The notes under the pieces: generated by a model
The model's database searches: none
The model's input: the letters and a program-made list of their open reading frames with translations, nothing else
Told to the model about the DNA's origin: nothing
Part shown: one piece after another, positions 7,848-16,427 of the stretch
Position numbering within the stretch: the first letter of the stretch is position 1
Layout of the letters: each line of letters starts with the position of its first letter
From: Halomonas denitrificans
Lineage (GTDB): Bacteria; Pseudomonadota; Gammaproteobacteria; Pseudomonadales; Halomonadaceae
Assembly: GCF_003056305.1 (NCBI RefSeq)
Contig: NZ_PYVX01000002.1
Span: forward strand, 372,001 to 436,000
Direction: 5' to 3'
Length of the DNA: 64,000 nt
Made by a program: the position numbers and the translations under genes

Positions 7848-8881
7848 GTATGAGCCGCCGTCAATCGAAGTGGATACCCCGCAAACCGGTAGACGCCAGT
7901 GAGCGCCAACTGACCTCGGCGATGATCGCCTCGTTGTCTGCCGAGGGCATGCCAACGGTGTCCGCTCCTTTCGGCCACAAGCTGGTGGAACTGGCCAAGC
8001 AACGCGAAGACATCGTGGGCCTCTCAGCCGATCTGGCCAAGTATACGGATCTACATGTATTCGCCGAGGCCTACCCGGACCGCTTCTACCAGATGGGCAT
8101 GGCCGAACAGGTCTTCGTATCGGCTGCGGCCGGGCTGGCAAAAGAGGGTTTCACACCCTTTGCCACCACCTACGCCGTGTTCGCCTCCCGCCGCGCCTAC
8201 GACTTTATTGCCATGGCCATTGCTGAGGACAACCTCAACGTCAAGATCTGCTGTGCCCTGCCTGGCCTTACCACGGGTTATGGGCCGAGCCACCAGGCGA
8301 CAGAAGACCTGGCGATCTTCCGGGGTCTGCCCAACATAACCATCGTAGATCCATGTGACGCTCTGGACACCGAGCAGGCGGTGGAAGCCATCGCCGATCA
8401 CAAGGGACCGGTCTACATGCGTCTACTGCGTGGCAAGGTGCCGTCGGTGTTGCAGGAAATCGAAGACTACAAATTCGAACTGGGTAAAGCCAAGTTGCTG
8501 CGCGATGGTGCCGACGTGCTGTTCATCTCATCCGGGTTCATGACCATGCGCACCCTAGAGGCGGCCGACACACTGGCTAAAGACGGTATCCAGGCGGGCA
8601 TTCTGCACACGCCCACCATCAAGCCCCTGGATGTGGACACGATTCTTGAGCATTGCCGGAAGCCGGGCCGCCTGGTGGTCACGGCGGAAAACCACACCGT
8701 GATTGGCGGCCTCGGCGAAGCGGTGGCCGGCACTCTGCTGCGCAACTCGGTTACCCCGGCGTTCCGCCAGATTGCCCTACCGGACGAGTTCCTGGATGCC
8801 GGCGCGTTGCCGGTACTGCATGACCAGTATGGCATTTCCACGGACGCGATCATCCGGCAGACCAAGGCCTGGCTGGGCTGA
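7844..8881 (+). CDS. Transketolase, C-terminal subunit
   Basis: This 345-residue partner subunit carries the pyrimidine-binding and C-terminal domains. The catalytic glutamate lies in YQMGMAEQVFVSAAAGLA, followed by PFATTYAVFASRRAYDFI and the transketolase C-domain (VVTAENHTVIGGLGEAVA, near residue 285). About 30 N-terminal residues are extra and basic (MSRRQSKWIPRKP). It overlaps the first subunit by four bases. With the SDR and the hydroxyacid dehydrogenase downstream, it probably transfers or releases a two-carbon ketol unit from an acid-type substrate; the donor is not known. Confidence 0.92.
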   Translation: MSMSRRQSKWIPRKPVDASERQLTSAMIASLSAEGMPTVSAPFGHKLVELAKQREDIVGLSADLAKYTDLHVFAEAYPDRFYQMGMAEQVFVSAAAGLAKEGFTPFATTYAVFASRRAYDFIAMAIAEDNLNVKICCALPGLTTGYGPSHQATEDLAIFRGLPNITIVDPCDALDTEQAVEAIADHKGPVYMRLLRGKVPSVLQEIEDYKFELGKAKLLRDGADVLFISSGFMTMRTLEAADTLAKDGIQAGILHTPTIKPLDVDTILEHCRKPGRLVVTAENHTVIGGLGEAVAGTLLRNSVTPAFRQIALPDEFLDAGALPVLHDQYGISTDAIIRQTKAWLG

Positions 8882-8933
8882 TCAGCGCGCGGTTAAACCA
8901 TCCCGTTAACAATGCCAAAAGAGTGACAACATT

Positions 8934-9686
8934 ATGAGTATTCTGAGCGGAAAATTTGCCGTGATTACCGGAGCAGCCTCCAAAAACGGTCTCGGTAAGG
9001 CCACTGCTAAACTGTTTGCCGAACACGGCGCCACCGTCGCCATCCTCGATCTGGACCAGGCGGCCGCCGAAGAAGCGGCCCGGGACCTGGGCGAGCAGCA
9101 CGTTGGCCTGGCCTGCAACGTGACCAACAGGGACGCCTGTCATACCGCCATCCACACCCTGATTGACCGCTGGGGGCAGATCGACATTCTGGTCAACAAC
9201 GCCGGCATCACCCAGCCCGTGCGCCTGCTTGACATCGAGCCCCAGAACTACGACGCCGTACTGGACGTGAACCTCCGTGGCACCCTGTACATGAGCCAAG
9301 CGGTTATCCCGCACATGCAGAAGCGCAAGAGCGGCTCTATCGTCAACATTTCTTCCGTCTCCGCCCAGCGCGGTGGCGGCGTGTTCGGCGGTCCCCATTA
9401 CTCGGCGGCCAAGGCCGGTGTGCTGGGACTGACCAAGGCGACAGCAAGGGACTTCGCGCCGGACAACATCCGGGCCAATGCTGTATGCCCCGGCTTTATT
9501 GCCACCGACATCACCGCCGGCAAGATGACCGAGGAGATGAACGCCAAAGTCATGGCGGGCATCCCCATGGGGCGTGCGGGCAAGGCCGAAGAAGTCGCCG
9601 GTTGCTGTCTGTTCCTGGCCTCCGGCCTTTCCAGCTACGTGACGGGCTCCGAAGTTGATGTGAACGGAGGTTCCCTTATTCACTGA
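8934..9686 (+). CDS. SDR-family NAD(P)-dependent oxidoreductase
   Basis: A classical short-chain dehydrogenase of 250 residues. It has a Rossmann start with a slightly longer loop (TGAASKNGLGKATA), NNAG at about residue 88, Ser in SIVNISSVS, and the catalytic YSAAK (Tyr156, Lys160). The C-terminus ends in VTGSEVDVNGGSLIH as in FabG-like enzymes. Acid Asp in LDLDQA after beta-2 suggests NAD+ preference. In this operon it likely oxidises the incoming hydroxy compound to a keto form used by the transketolase. The gene is 52 bases after the transketolase and just before a terminator-like structure. Confidence 0.88.
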   Translation: MSILSGKFAVITGAASKNGLGKATAKLFAEHGATVAILDLDQAAAEEAARDLGEQHVGLACNVTNRDACHTAIHTLIDRWGQIDILVNNAGITQPVRLLDIEPQNYDAVLDVNLRGTLYMSQAVIPHMQKRKSGSIVNISSVSAQRGGGVFGGPHYSAAKAGVLGLTKATARDFAPDNIRANAVCPGFIATDITAGKMTEEMNAKVMAGIPMGRAGKAEEVAGCCLFLASGLSSYVTGSEVDVNGGSLIH

Positions 9687-9726
9687 GTCAACCCAGGAGC
9701 GTCAGACGATTTGGTATTCCTCTGAA

Positions 9727-9776
9727 GGATGGTCAGGCCATCCCTTTATGGCCGGAGCAAGCCTCCGGCCTTTTTT
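9727..9776 (+). terminator. Hairpin plus intrinsic terminator in the leader of the hydroxyacid dehydrogenase gene
   Basis: A small hairpin (9727-9732 with 9738-9743) is followed by a classical terminator: stem 9750-9757 with 9763-9770 and six T. Only 15 bases separate the T-run from the next start codon at 9792. It either ends the tktN-tktC-SDR transcript or works as an attenuator. An in-frame ATG at 9729 reads through the whole structure without a stop. Confidence 0.75.
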
Positions 9777-9791
9777 CAAAGGACGACGATC

Positions 9792-10772
9792 ATGGCAAGA
9801 ATTGTTTTTCTGGACCGTGAAACCATCGGACCCACCGTCAATCTGCATCGCCCCCGAGCCGACCACGACTGGGTATGCTACGACGCCACCGCCGAAGATC
9901 AGGTTGTCCAGCGATTACAGGGCGCACAGGTCGCCATTACCAACAAGGTGCCACTGAGTCGTGCCACCCTGGAACAGTTGCCGGATCTTAGGTTCATCAC
10001 CGTGGCGGCCACCGGTTACGACGTCATTGATACCCCGGCATGTGCCGAGCTGGGTATTACTGTCTCCAATGTTCGAGGCTATGCGGTGAACACCGTGCCC
10101 GAACATACCATGGCCCTGATCCTGGCGCTTCGCCGCGCTCTGGTCGGTTACCGTCAGGATGTGATTGATGGCCAATGGCAGGCGTCCGGTCAGTTCTGTT
10201 TCTTCAACCACCCGATCCGCGATCTGCGGGGCTCGAAGATCGGCATTATCGGTACCGGCACATTGGGGGCGAGTGTGGCCCGGCTGGCGGAAGCGTTCGG
10301 CATGATACCCCTTTACGCCGGCCGCAAGGGCGAGCGTGTCAGCGATGCGTCTTATACTCCGTTCGATGAGGTTCTTGAAACGGCCGATATCATCACCCTG
10401 CATGCCCCGCTGACCGACACCACCCGGGACCTGATTGGCTTGCCGGAATTCCGGCAAATGAGGCGCAAGCCCCTGGTCATCAATACCGGACGGGGCGGTC
10501 TGGTGAATGAGGCGGATCTGGTGACGGCCCTGGACGAAGGACTGATTGCCGGTGCTGGCTTCGATGTCCTGACCAAAGAGCCGCCAGCGGTTGACAACCC
10601 CCTGCTGAGCATCCTGGATCGCCCCAATGTCATTCTGACACCGCACGTTGCCTGGGCTAGCGAGGAGGCCATGCAGTCCCTCTGGCAACAGGTTGTGGAC
10701 AGTATTGATGCCTTTCTGGGGGATGAACCGGTTCGCACGGTGGTTCATGCCAAACGTCGTGACCTCGTCTGA
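9792..10772 (+). CDS. D-2-hydroxyacid dehydrogenase (glycerate dehydrogenase / hydroxypyruvate reductase type)
   Basis: The 326-residue protein has the D-2-hydroxyacid dehydrogenase layout: the outer substrate domain, a NAD-binding fold with GIIGTGTLGASVA, then the catalytic NTGRGGLVNEADL (Arg), GFDVLTKEPP (Glu) and LTPHVAWAS (His). It most resembles HprA-type enzymes that interconvert hydroxypyruvate and D-glycerate. A glycerate kinase follows 10 bases downstream, so the pair would turn hydroxypyruvate into a phosphoglycerate. Start ATG 9792 has an AAAGGA site; the in-frame upstream ATG 9729 would add 21 residues that run through a terminator hairpin, so I do not favour it. Confidence 0.88.
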   Translation: MARIVFLDRETIGPTVNLHRPRADHDWVCYDATAEDQVVQRLQGAQVAITNKVPLSRATLEQLPDLRFITVAATGYDVIDTPACAELGITVSNVRGYAVNTVPEHTMALILALRRALVGYRQDVIDGQWQASGQFCFFNHPIRDLRGSKIGIIGTGTLGASVARLAEAFGMIPLYAGRKGERVSDASYTPFDEVLETADIITLHAPLTDTTRDLIGLPEFRQMRRKPLVINTGRGGLVNEADLVTALDEGLIAGAGFDVLTKEPPAVDNPLLSILDRPNVILTPHVAWASEEAMQSLWQQVVDSIDAFLGDEPVRTVVHAKRRDLV

Positions 10773-10782
10773 GCGGCTCTGT

Positions 10783-11919
10783 ATGAAAATTCTGATTGCC
10801 CCGGATTCATTCAAGGAAAGCCTCACTGCCCGACAGGCAGCCAGGGCTATTGCCGATGGCTTCCGGGCGGTTGTGCCGTCGGCCGACCTGGTGGAACTGC
10901 CGGCAGGCGATGGCGGAGAGGGAACCGCCGAGGCCTTGGTCTCCGCCCGTGCTGGCGAATGGTTCAGTGAAACCGCCACCGGCCCACTGGGAGAACCGGT
11001 CCAGGCCAGGTGGGCCATGCTGGAGGATGGCTGCACGGCCATCATTGAGTGCGCGGCGGCCTCGGGGCTGTGTCTGGTGCCCTTGCAGGCACGGGATGCC
11101 TCACGGACCACCACGCGGGGCACCGGCGAACTCATCACCAAAGCGCTTGATCGGGGCGCCCGGCAATTTGTTATCGCCCTCGGTGGCAGTGCCACCAACG
11201 ATGCCGGGGCAGGCATGCTCCAGGCCCTGGGCGCCCGATTCCTTGACGCTGATGGCCAGGAGCTGCCACCGGGCGGCGCCGCCCTTGCCAATGTCTGGCG
11301 CATCGATCTTGACGCGCTTGACCCCAGGCTGGCCAAGGCCCAGTTCCGGGTTGCCTGTGACGTTGATAACCCGCTGATTGGCGAACACGGGGCGTCCGTC
11401 ATCTTCGGACCCCAGAAAGGTGCCGATCCAGCGACGGTGCGCCATCTGGACCGCTGTCTGGAACGATTTGCCGAGGTGGCGTTTAACACCACTGGCCGGC
11501 GAGTTGTCGATCTGCCGGGCGCCGGGGCCGCCGGCGGACTGGGGGCGGCTTTCCTGGGCTTCTTCAATGCCGAGTTGCGCCCGGGTATAGACATTGTGCT
11601 CGATACGCTGGAATTCGACCGACACCTCGAAGGCGCTGATCTGGTGATTACTGGGGAAGGCTGCCTGGATGGCCAGACGATGCGGGGCAAGACGCCGGTC
11701 GGTGTCAGTCGGCGGGCAAAGGCGGCCGGCGTTCCGGTACTGGCTCTTGCCGGTGCCGTCAACGAAGGCGCTGAGGCCTTGTTTGACCAGGGCATCGTGG
11801 CGGTCCATGGCATTGTCCGCCGCGCCACCACGTTGCCAGAAGCCCTGGTGCACGCCGAAGAGAATCTACGATTCGCCGCTCGCAATGTTGCGGCGACCTG
11901 GTACACCGGAAAAGAATAA
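10783..11919 (+). CDS. glxK: Glycerate 2-kinase, GarK/GlxK family
   Basis: The 378-residue protein starts with the family hallmark MKILIAPDSFKESLTA and contains GDGGEGTAEAL, the ALGGSATNDAGAGML phosphate loop region, and VITGEGCLDGQTMRGKTPVGV. Enzymes of this family use ATP to make 2-phosphoglycerate from D-glycerate, feeding lower glycolysis. Length is typical. It sits between the hydroxypyruvate-reductase-type gene and the second transketolase (six-base gap), which fits an operon that disposes of a three-carbon product. No frame damage seen. Confidence 0.92.
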   Translation: MKILIAPDSFKESLTARQAARAIADGFRAVVPSADLVELPAGDGGEGTAEALVSARAGEWFSETATGPLGEPVQARWAMLEDGCTAIIECAAASGLCLVPLQARDASRTTTRGTGELITKALDRGARQFVIALGGSATNDAGAGMLQALGARFLDADGQELPPGGAALANVWRIDLDALDPRLAKAQFRVACDVDNPLIGEHGASVIFGPQKGADPATVRHLDRCLERFAEVAFNTTGRRVVDLPGAGAAGGLGAAFLGFFNAELRPGIDIVLDTLEFDRHLEGADLVITGEGCLDGQTMRGKTPVGVSRRAKAAGVPVLALAGAVNEGAEALFDQGIVAVHGIVRRATTLPEALVHAEENLRFAARNVAATWYTGKE

Positions 11920-11925
11920 TAAGCG

Positions 11926-13911
11926 ATGAACAACACCGATTCCCAAAGCTTAGCCAATGCCATCCGATTTCTTTCAATTGATGCCATCGTAAAGGCCCAG
12001 GAGGGCCACCAGGGCGTGCCGCTAGGCATGGCAGAAATTGCCACCGCCCTGTTTACCCGGCACCTGAAATTCAACCCCGCCGACCCGCACTGGCCGGATC
12101 GGGATCGGGTTGTGCTGTCCAACGGGCATGGCTCGATGCTGTTGTATTCGCTGTTGTATCTTACCGGTTACGAAAAGATCGGGCTGGATCAGATCAAGAC
12201 CTTCCGGGAACTGGGGTCCCATTGCGCCGGCCATCCCGAGATCGATGTCGACAGCGGTATTGAAGTAACCACCGGGCCGCTTGGCCAGGGGATCTGCAAT
12301 GCCCTGGGCATGGCCGTCACGGAAGCTTCGCTGGGCGCACGGTTTGGCAAGGACCTTGTTGATCATCACACCTACGCCTTTGTTGGCGATGGCTGCCTGC
12401 AGGAAGGCATGGGCCAGGAAATGATTTCGCTGGCAGGCCACCTGCAACTGGGTAAGCTGATCCTGTTCTGGGACGACAACCGGATGACCGACGATGGCGA
12501 TACCCGTCTCGCCATCAGTGAGAACGTGGCGGATCGGTTTCGGGCGGCGCACTGGCACGTTATCGAACTGGACGGGCACGACCTTGAGGCCGTCTCTGAC
12601 GCCATCGCCGAGGCGAAGAAGGATCCGAGGCCCTCGATGCTGGCCTGCCGCACCGTGATTGGTTGCGGTGTACCACGGGTTCAGGGTACCCGTGGCGGCC
12701 ACAGTGCCCGGCTGTCTTCCGAGGATTCGCGGGCGGCCCGGGAACTCCTCGGCTGGTCCCACGCCCCGTTTTCCATCCCCGATGACATACTGGCCTGCTG
12801 GCGGGCAGCGGGCCGTCGAAGCGAAGACGAGTACGCCACCTGGCAACAACGGCTGGACGCCATGCCCGTAGGACAGCGTGCATACTTCGACCGGATTCTG
12901 GCCGGTGACCTGCCCCAGGGGTGGGAGAAGGTCCTGCACTATTACAAACAGCGGGTGGTGAACGAGAACACGCCCAGGCCAGGAATCAGTGCCTCGGCGG
13001 AGATCAACGACCTGCTGGTGGACGTGCTGCCTGAACGGCTGGTGGCCTGTGCCGACCTTGAAGCGCCCACCTCCCACAAACGAAGTCTGAGCGCCTTCTC
13101 TGCCGCTGACCGCTCCGGTTCCTATATCCACTGTGGCGTGCGTGAGCACATGATGGGCGCCTTGGCCAACGGCATCGCCGCCCATGGCGGAGCGATCCCG
13201 TTGTCGGTGACCTACCTGGCGTTTTCCGATTACCAGCGAGGGGCCATGCGGATGTCTGCATTGATGGGGCTTCCGGTCAATTACGTCTTCAGTCACGATT
13301 CCATCGGCGTTGGGAAAAACGGGCCGACTCACCAGCCGGTTGAGATCCTGGCCTCGTTACGTGCCATGCCTAATATGCGGGTGTTCCGACCCGCTGATGC
13401 CGTGGAAGCCGCCGAGTGCTGGCAACTGGCCCTGGAGCACAAGTCGGGCCCTAATACCCTGGTGTTTGCTAAGCAGGATCTTCCAATAGTCAGGCACGCC
13501 GACTTGGAGGCAAACTACTCCAGCCGCGGTGCCTATATCCTGGCGGAAGCCAGCGACGGAGCGCGCGCCGTCACATTGCTGGCCACTGGTTCAGAAGTTG
13601 CGATCGCCGTGGCTGCCAGGGAAGAACTACAGCGCCAGGGCCTGCCCACGGCTGTCGTGTCCATGCCCTGCTGGGAGCTCTTTGATCAACAGGACGAGGC
13701 CTACCGTTCTCGGGTGCTAGGGGAAGGCACGATCCGAGTTGGCATAGAAGCAGCTTTGCGGTTCGGGTGGGATCGTTACCTTGGTGATGGAGGGTTCGTG
13801 GGTATGACGGAGTTCGGAGCCTGTGGATCGGCGCAGACGCTTTATGAACACTTTAATATTACCGCTGCAGCTGTTGTGGAGGAGGTGAAACAGCGTTGGC
13901 GCGTCCATTGA
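11926..13911 (+). CDS. tkt: Transketolase, full length
   Basis: This 661-residue chain has the complete three-domain transketolase: SIDAIVKAQEGHQGVPLGMAE with the substrate His, GHGSMLLYSLLYLTGY, GPLGQGICNALGMA, the TPP motif GDGCLQEGMGQE...DDNRMTDDG, and the catalytic Glu in HCGVREHMMGALANG. The mid-region (about residues 250-330) is less like housekeeping TktA. Having a second, intact transketolase in the same operon as a split one suggests two different ketol transfers. An imperfect hairpin (13920-13929 with 13940-13949) follows the stop but lacks a T-run. Downstream are IS remnants. Confidence 0.9.
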   Translation: MNNTDSQSLANAIRFLSIDAIVKAQEGHQGVPLGMAEIATALFTRHLKFNPADPHWPDRDRVVLSNGHGSMLLYSLLYLTGYEKIGLDQIKTFRELGSHCAGHPEIDVDSGIEVTTGPLGQGICNALGMAVTEASLGARFGKDLVDHHTYAFVGDGCLQEGMGQEMISLAGHLQLGKLILFWDDNRMTDDGDTRLAISENVADRFRAAHWHVIELDGHDLEAVSDAIAEAKKDPRPSMLACRTVIGCGVPRVQGTRGGHSARLSSEDSRAARELLGWSHAPFSIPDDILACWRAAGRRSEDEYATWQQRLDAMPVGQRAYFDRILAGDLPQGWEKVLHYYKQRVVNENTPRPGISASAEINDLLVDVLPERLVACADLEAPTSHKRSLSAFSAADRSGSYIHCGVREHMMGALANGIAAHGGAIPLSVTYLAFSDYQRGAMRMSALMGLPVNYVFSHDSIGVGKNGPTHQPVEILASLRAMPNMRVFRPADAVEAAECWQLALEHKSGPNTLVFAKQDLPIVRHADLEANYSSRGAYILAEASDGARAVTLLATGSEVAIAVAAREELQRQGLPTAVVSMPCWELFDQQDEAYRSRVLGEGTIRVGIEAALRFGWDRYLGDGGFVGMTEFGACGSAQTLYEHFNITAAAVVEEVKQRWRVH

Positions 13912-13949
13912 GCTGGAAAGCCCCCTGCTTTCGGGATTCAGCAAGGGGC

Positions 13950-14879
13950 AATCTGTCAGGTGATCCGAAGGATCGGGTCGACTTCAACCATCACCCTCCA
14001 CACCGATGGGTTCGGTGCCAATCACTTGCTCCAGTTCGCTCGCCAGCGTGCCCCAGGTACATGCCTATGGGCCATTGAGGGTTCAGGCAGCTATGGCAGC
14101 GGGTTGACCACCTTACTGCTGGAAAACGCCGAATGCGTCGCTGAGATCGATCGACCAAGGCGTCCGGTACGCCGCAACGGCGCCAAGAGCGATGAGCTCG
14201 ACGCTACACTTGAGGCTCGTGAGGCGCTCAGTCGAGCCTAGCTGGCTCAGCCACGGCGTCGAGGGATACGCAAAGCTGTCCGTGTGCTGGTGCACATCCG
14301 CCATGCCGCTGTACAGGCCATGGGCTGGCCGGTGCCTCATCTCAAGGCGCTGGTAGTGACGCCGCCACGACATCAGCTGCATCTGCTGTACACCAATACG
14401 CTGATCGTCCGTAGTACGCGACCGCCCAGTAGAGCATCGAGCATAGCGGTACGGTCATGGCCCTTCGCGCTTCGACAAGGCGGATTCTGGCTCTGGAGGC
14501 CGAAGCCAATGACCTGGAAGCGCAGATCGAGCGATGGGTCAGGGAGAGGTCGCCGGAGCTGCTGGATGAGTCCGGCGTGGGCCCGCTGACGGCCGCCTGC
14601 GCTCGGAAACCGCACTTGCCATGCTGGCCGGTGTCGCCAATTCCCGCCTCGTCGGGCCAGGTGGTGAGGTATCGGCTCAACCGCCATGAGGACCGAGCGC
14701 TCACCTGTACCCTGTGCACTATCGTGCTCAATCGATACATCTACCCCAAGGAAACTCCCCAGTACATGGCCTGCCTTGTCCCCAAGGGAAAGAGCCATCG
14801 GTAAATCCGACGCTGCCTGAAACGATATCTGGCCAGACGCTTATCCAAAGTGCTCGATGGCCATGAAATGGCGGCTTGA
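13950..14879 (+). pseudogene. Decayed IS110-family transposase
   Basis: Translated pieces in more than one frame match an IS110 transposase in order: WAIEGSGSYGSGLTTLLLEN, VRRNGAKSDELDATLEAREAL, HLKALVVTPP, then the C-terminal part ALEAEANDLEAQIERWVRE, SGVGPLTAA, PIPASSGQVVRYRLNRHED and the ending CLKRYLARRLSKVL with stop at 14877-14879. Frameshifts, an in-frame stop at 14239-14241 and internal deletions make it inactive. Confidence 0.85.
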
Positions 14880-14889
14880 CAGACATAGC

Positions 14890-15345
14890 AGCATCCTGCC
14901 GATCGGCATCTGCTAGAAGGCCATCTAGGCCGGCTACCGGGTGCTGTGCCGTAACGCCCTGGACCTGGTCGAGGAACTGGAGCTCGCCGAGATGAAAGGC
15001 GAGCTGAAGAAGACGCTGCACAAGCTCGCCAAGGTCGACGCCCTGGTGAATGACGAACTGGCTACTTGCCGATGAGCCGTGAGGCGCGCTACCCCCTGTT
15101 GCAGTTGACCAACCGGTTCCACGAGCACCGGTCGCTGATCATCACCGCTAACAAGAACTTTACCAGCTGGGGGAGTTCTTCCACGACGATAACGTGGCGG
15201 TGCCGATCGTCGGCCGGATCATCCACCACTCGCACTTCTACCTGCAGGGGAGCGGGCTGCCGGCTGAAGCAGAAGACGCTCATCTGACTGTCACGAGGGG
15301 CACTTTTGTTGACCGCTGGTGGGTCACTTCTGATGGCCATTGACA
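14890..15345 (+). mobile_element. IS21-family istB 3' remnant and right IS end
   Basis: Residues readable with frameshifts are those of the IS21 helper ATPase IstB: AGYRVLCRNALDLVEELELA, MKGELKKTLHKLAKVDALV, PMSREARYPLLQLTNRF, EHRSLIITANKNFTSWG, then HHSHFYLQG and LKQKTLI with stop at 15285-15287. The Walker A half is missing. The next ~60 bases hold IS21-like end repeats (GGTCACTT and TTGACC elements) and end in TGACA near 15345, about 60 bp before lysR. Confidence 0.8.
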
Positions 15346-15404
15346 CGAGGGTTGGCGACCACCACGATTCAACACCACAACGACAACACTTGATTGGTGA
15401 CGTT

Positions 15405-16391
15405 ATGTCCCGGGATCCCAGCCTGAATGGCATGATCTATTTTGAGGCGGTTGCAAGACACGGACGTGTTGCCAGGGCGGCCGACGACCTCAAGGTGTCG
15501 CCTTCGGCCGTCAGTCAGCAGATCAAACTGCTGGAGGAAATGCTTGGCGTCAGCTTGTTTCGCCGGGATAAACGCCAACTCAGCCTGACCCTGGAAGGGG
15601 AACAGCTGTTTATGGCCGTCACCTCCGCCTTTGGGCTGTTGCGTGATGCCCGGCAGACCATTTCCCGGCGACAGGTCAGTCACCAGCTCATCGTTCGAAT
15701 CATGCCGAGTTTTGCGGTTCGATGGCTGGGGCCTAGACTGGCGGAGTTTATCGCGCAGAATCCGGAGTGGGACCTCAGAATTGATGCCAGTCCCGATCCA
15801 TCCAATTTCGACCGGGAGGTTGTCGACTTCGATATCCGCTACAGTCCAACTCCCTGGGATGGACTGCACTGCGAGGAGGTGTTATCTGACTACGTGTTAC
15901 CCCTGTGCAGCCCGTCTTACCGTACCAGACTGCGCGAGGAATGCGGGCCGGATGACCGAGAGGTGCTGCAGAATGCACGGCTAATTGACAGCGTGAAAGC
16001 GGTTGTTCAATGGGATAACTGGCTGGCGGGTCACCGCATTGTTCGCTCTCCAAAGTCTGCCGCGCTGCGATTCGATCGGTCATCGATGGCCTTGCAACAG
16101 GCGGTTAATGACGTTGGTGTGGTGCTGGAATCAACCACGCTGGCCACACAGGAGTTGCTGGAAGGATCCCTGGTCCCCCTCGTGCCCGAACTCGGCGCAG
16201 TGAATTTCCCGGCATACTGGCTTGTCAGCCCAAGCCGTCACAGGAGTCGCAAACTGGTTCAGGTTTTCAGGAACTGGATCATTGACGAGGCGGAGAAGCA
16301 TGAGAAGACGATCTCGGCTTTTCTACAAAGTCATGACATCGCAATCAACAACATCCCGGATGCCTTCAACAATATTTCGTTCCAGAAATAG
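15405..16391 (+). CDS. LysR-type regulator (GcvA-like) of the island
   Basis: The 328-residue regulator has a winged helix-turn-helix over residues 8-66 (AVARHGRVARAADDLKVSPSAVSQQI) and a periplasmic-binding-type effector domain like GcvA. Start ATG 15405 follows a GGTGA site and places the HTH normally; in-frame ATGs at 15306 and 15333 lie in IS end sequence. It sits between the two catabolic operons, converges with the TRAP genes, and is the obvious candidate to bind the shared CTTAA arrays at 6871 and 19390. Its own promoter lies next to the IS21 right end, which may affect its expression. Confidence 0.88.
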   Translation: MSRDPSLNGMIYFEAVARHGRVARAADDLKVSPSAVSQQIKLLEEMLGVSLFRRDKRQLSLTLEGEQLFMAVTSAFGLLRDARQTISRRQVSHQLIVRIMPSFAVRWLGPRLAEFIAQNPEWDLRIDASPDPSNFDREVVDFDIRYSPTPWDGLHCEEVLSDYVLPLCSPSYRTRLREECGPDDREVLQNARLIDSVKAVVQWDNWLAGHRIVRSPKSAALRFDRSSMALQQAVNDVGVVLESTTLATQELLEGSLVPLVPELGAVNFPAYWLVSPSRHRSRKLVQVFRNWIIDEAEKHEKTISAFLQSHDIAINNIPDAFNNISFQK

Positions 16392-16394
16392 AAC

Positions 16395-16419
16395 CACGCC
16401 GCCTGAAGCGGCGTGATTC
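16395..16419. terminator. Bidirectional terminator between lysR and dctM
   Basis: An 8-bp perfect stem (16395-16402 with 16408-16415) with a five-base loop lies in the 36-bp gap between two convergent genes. Modest T-rich stretches follow on both sides. Confidence 0.7.
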
Positions 16420-16427
16420 TGGCTGGT

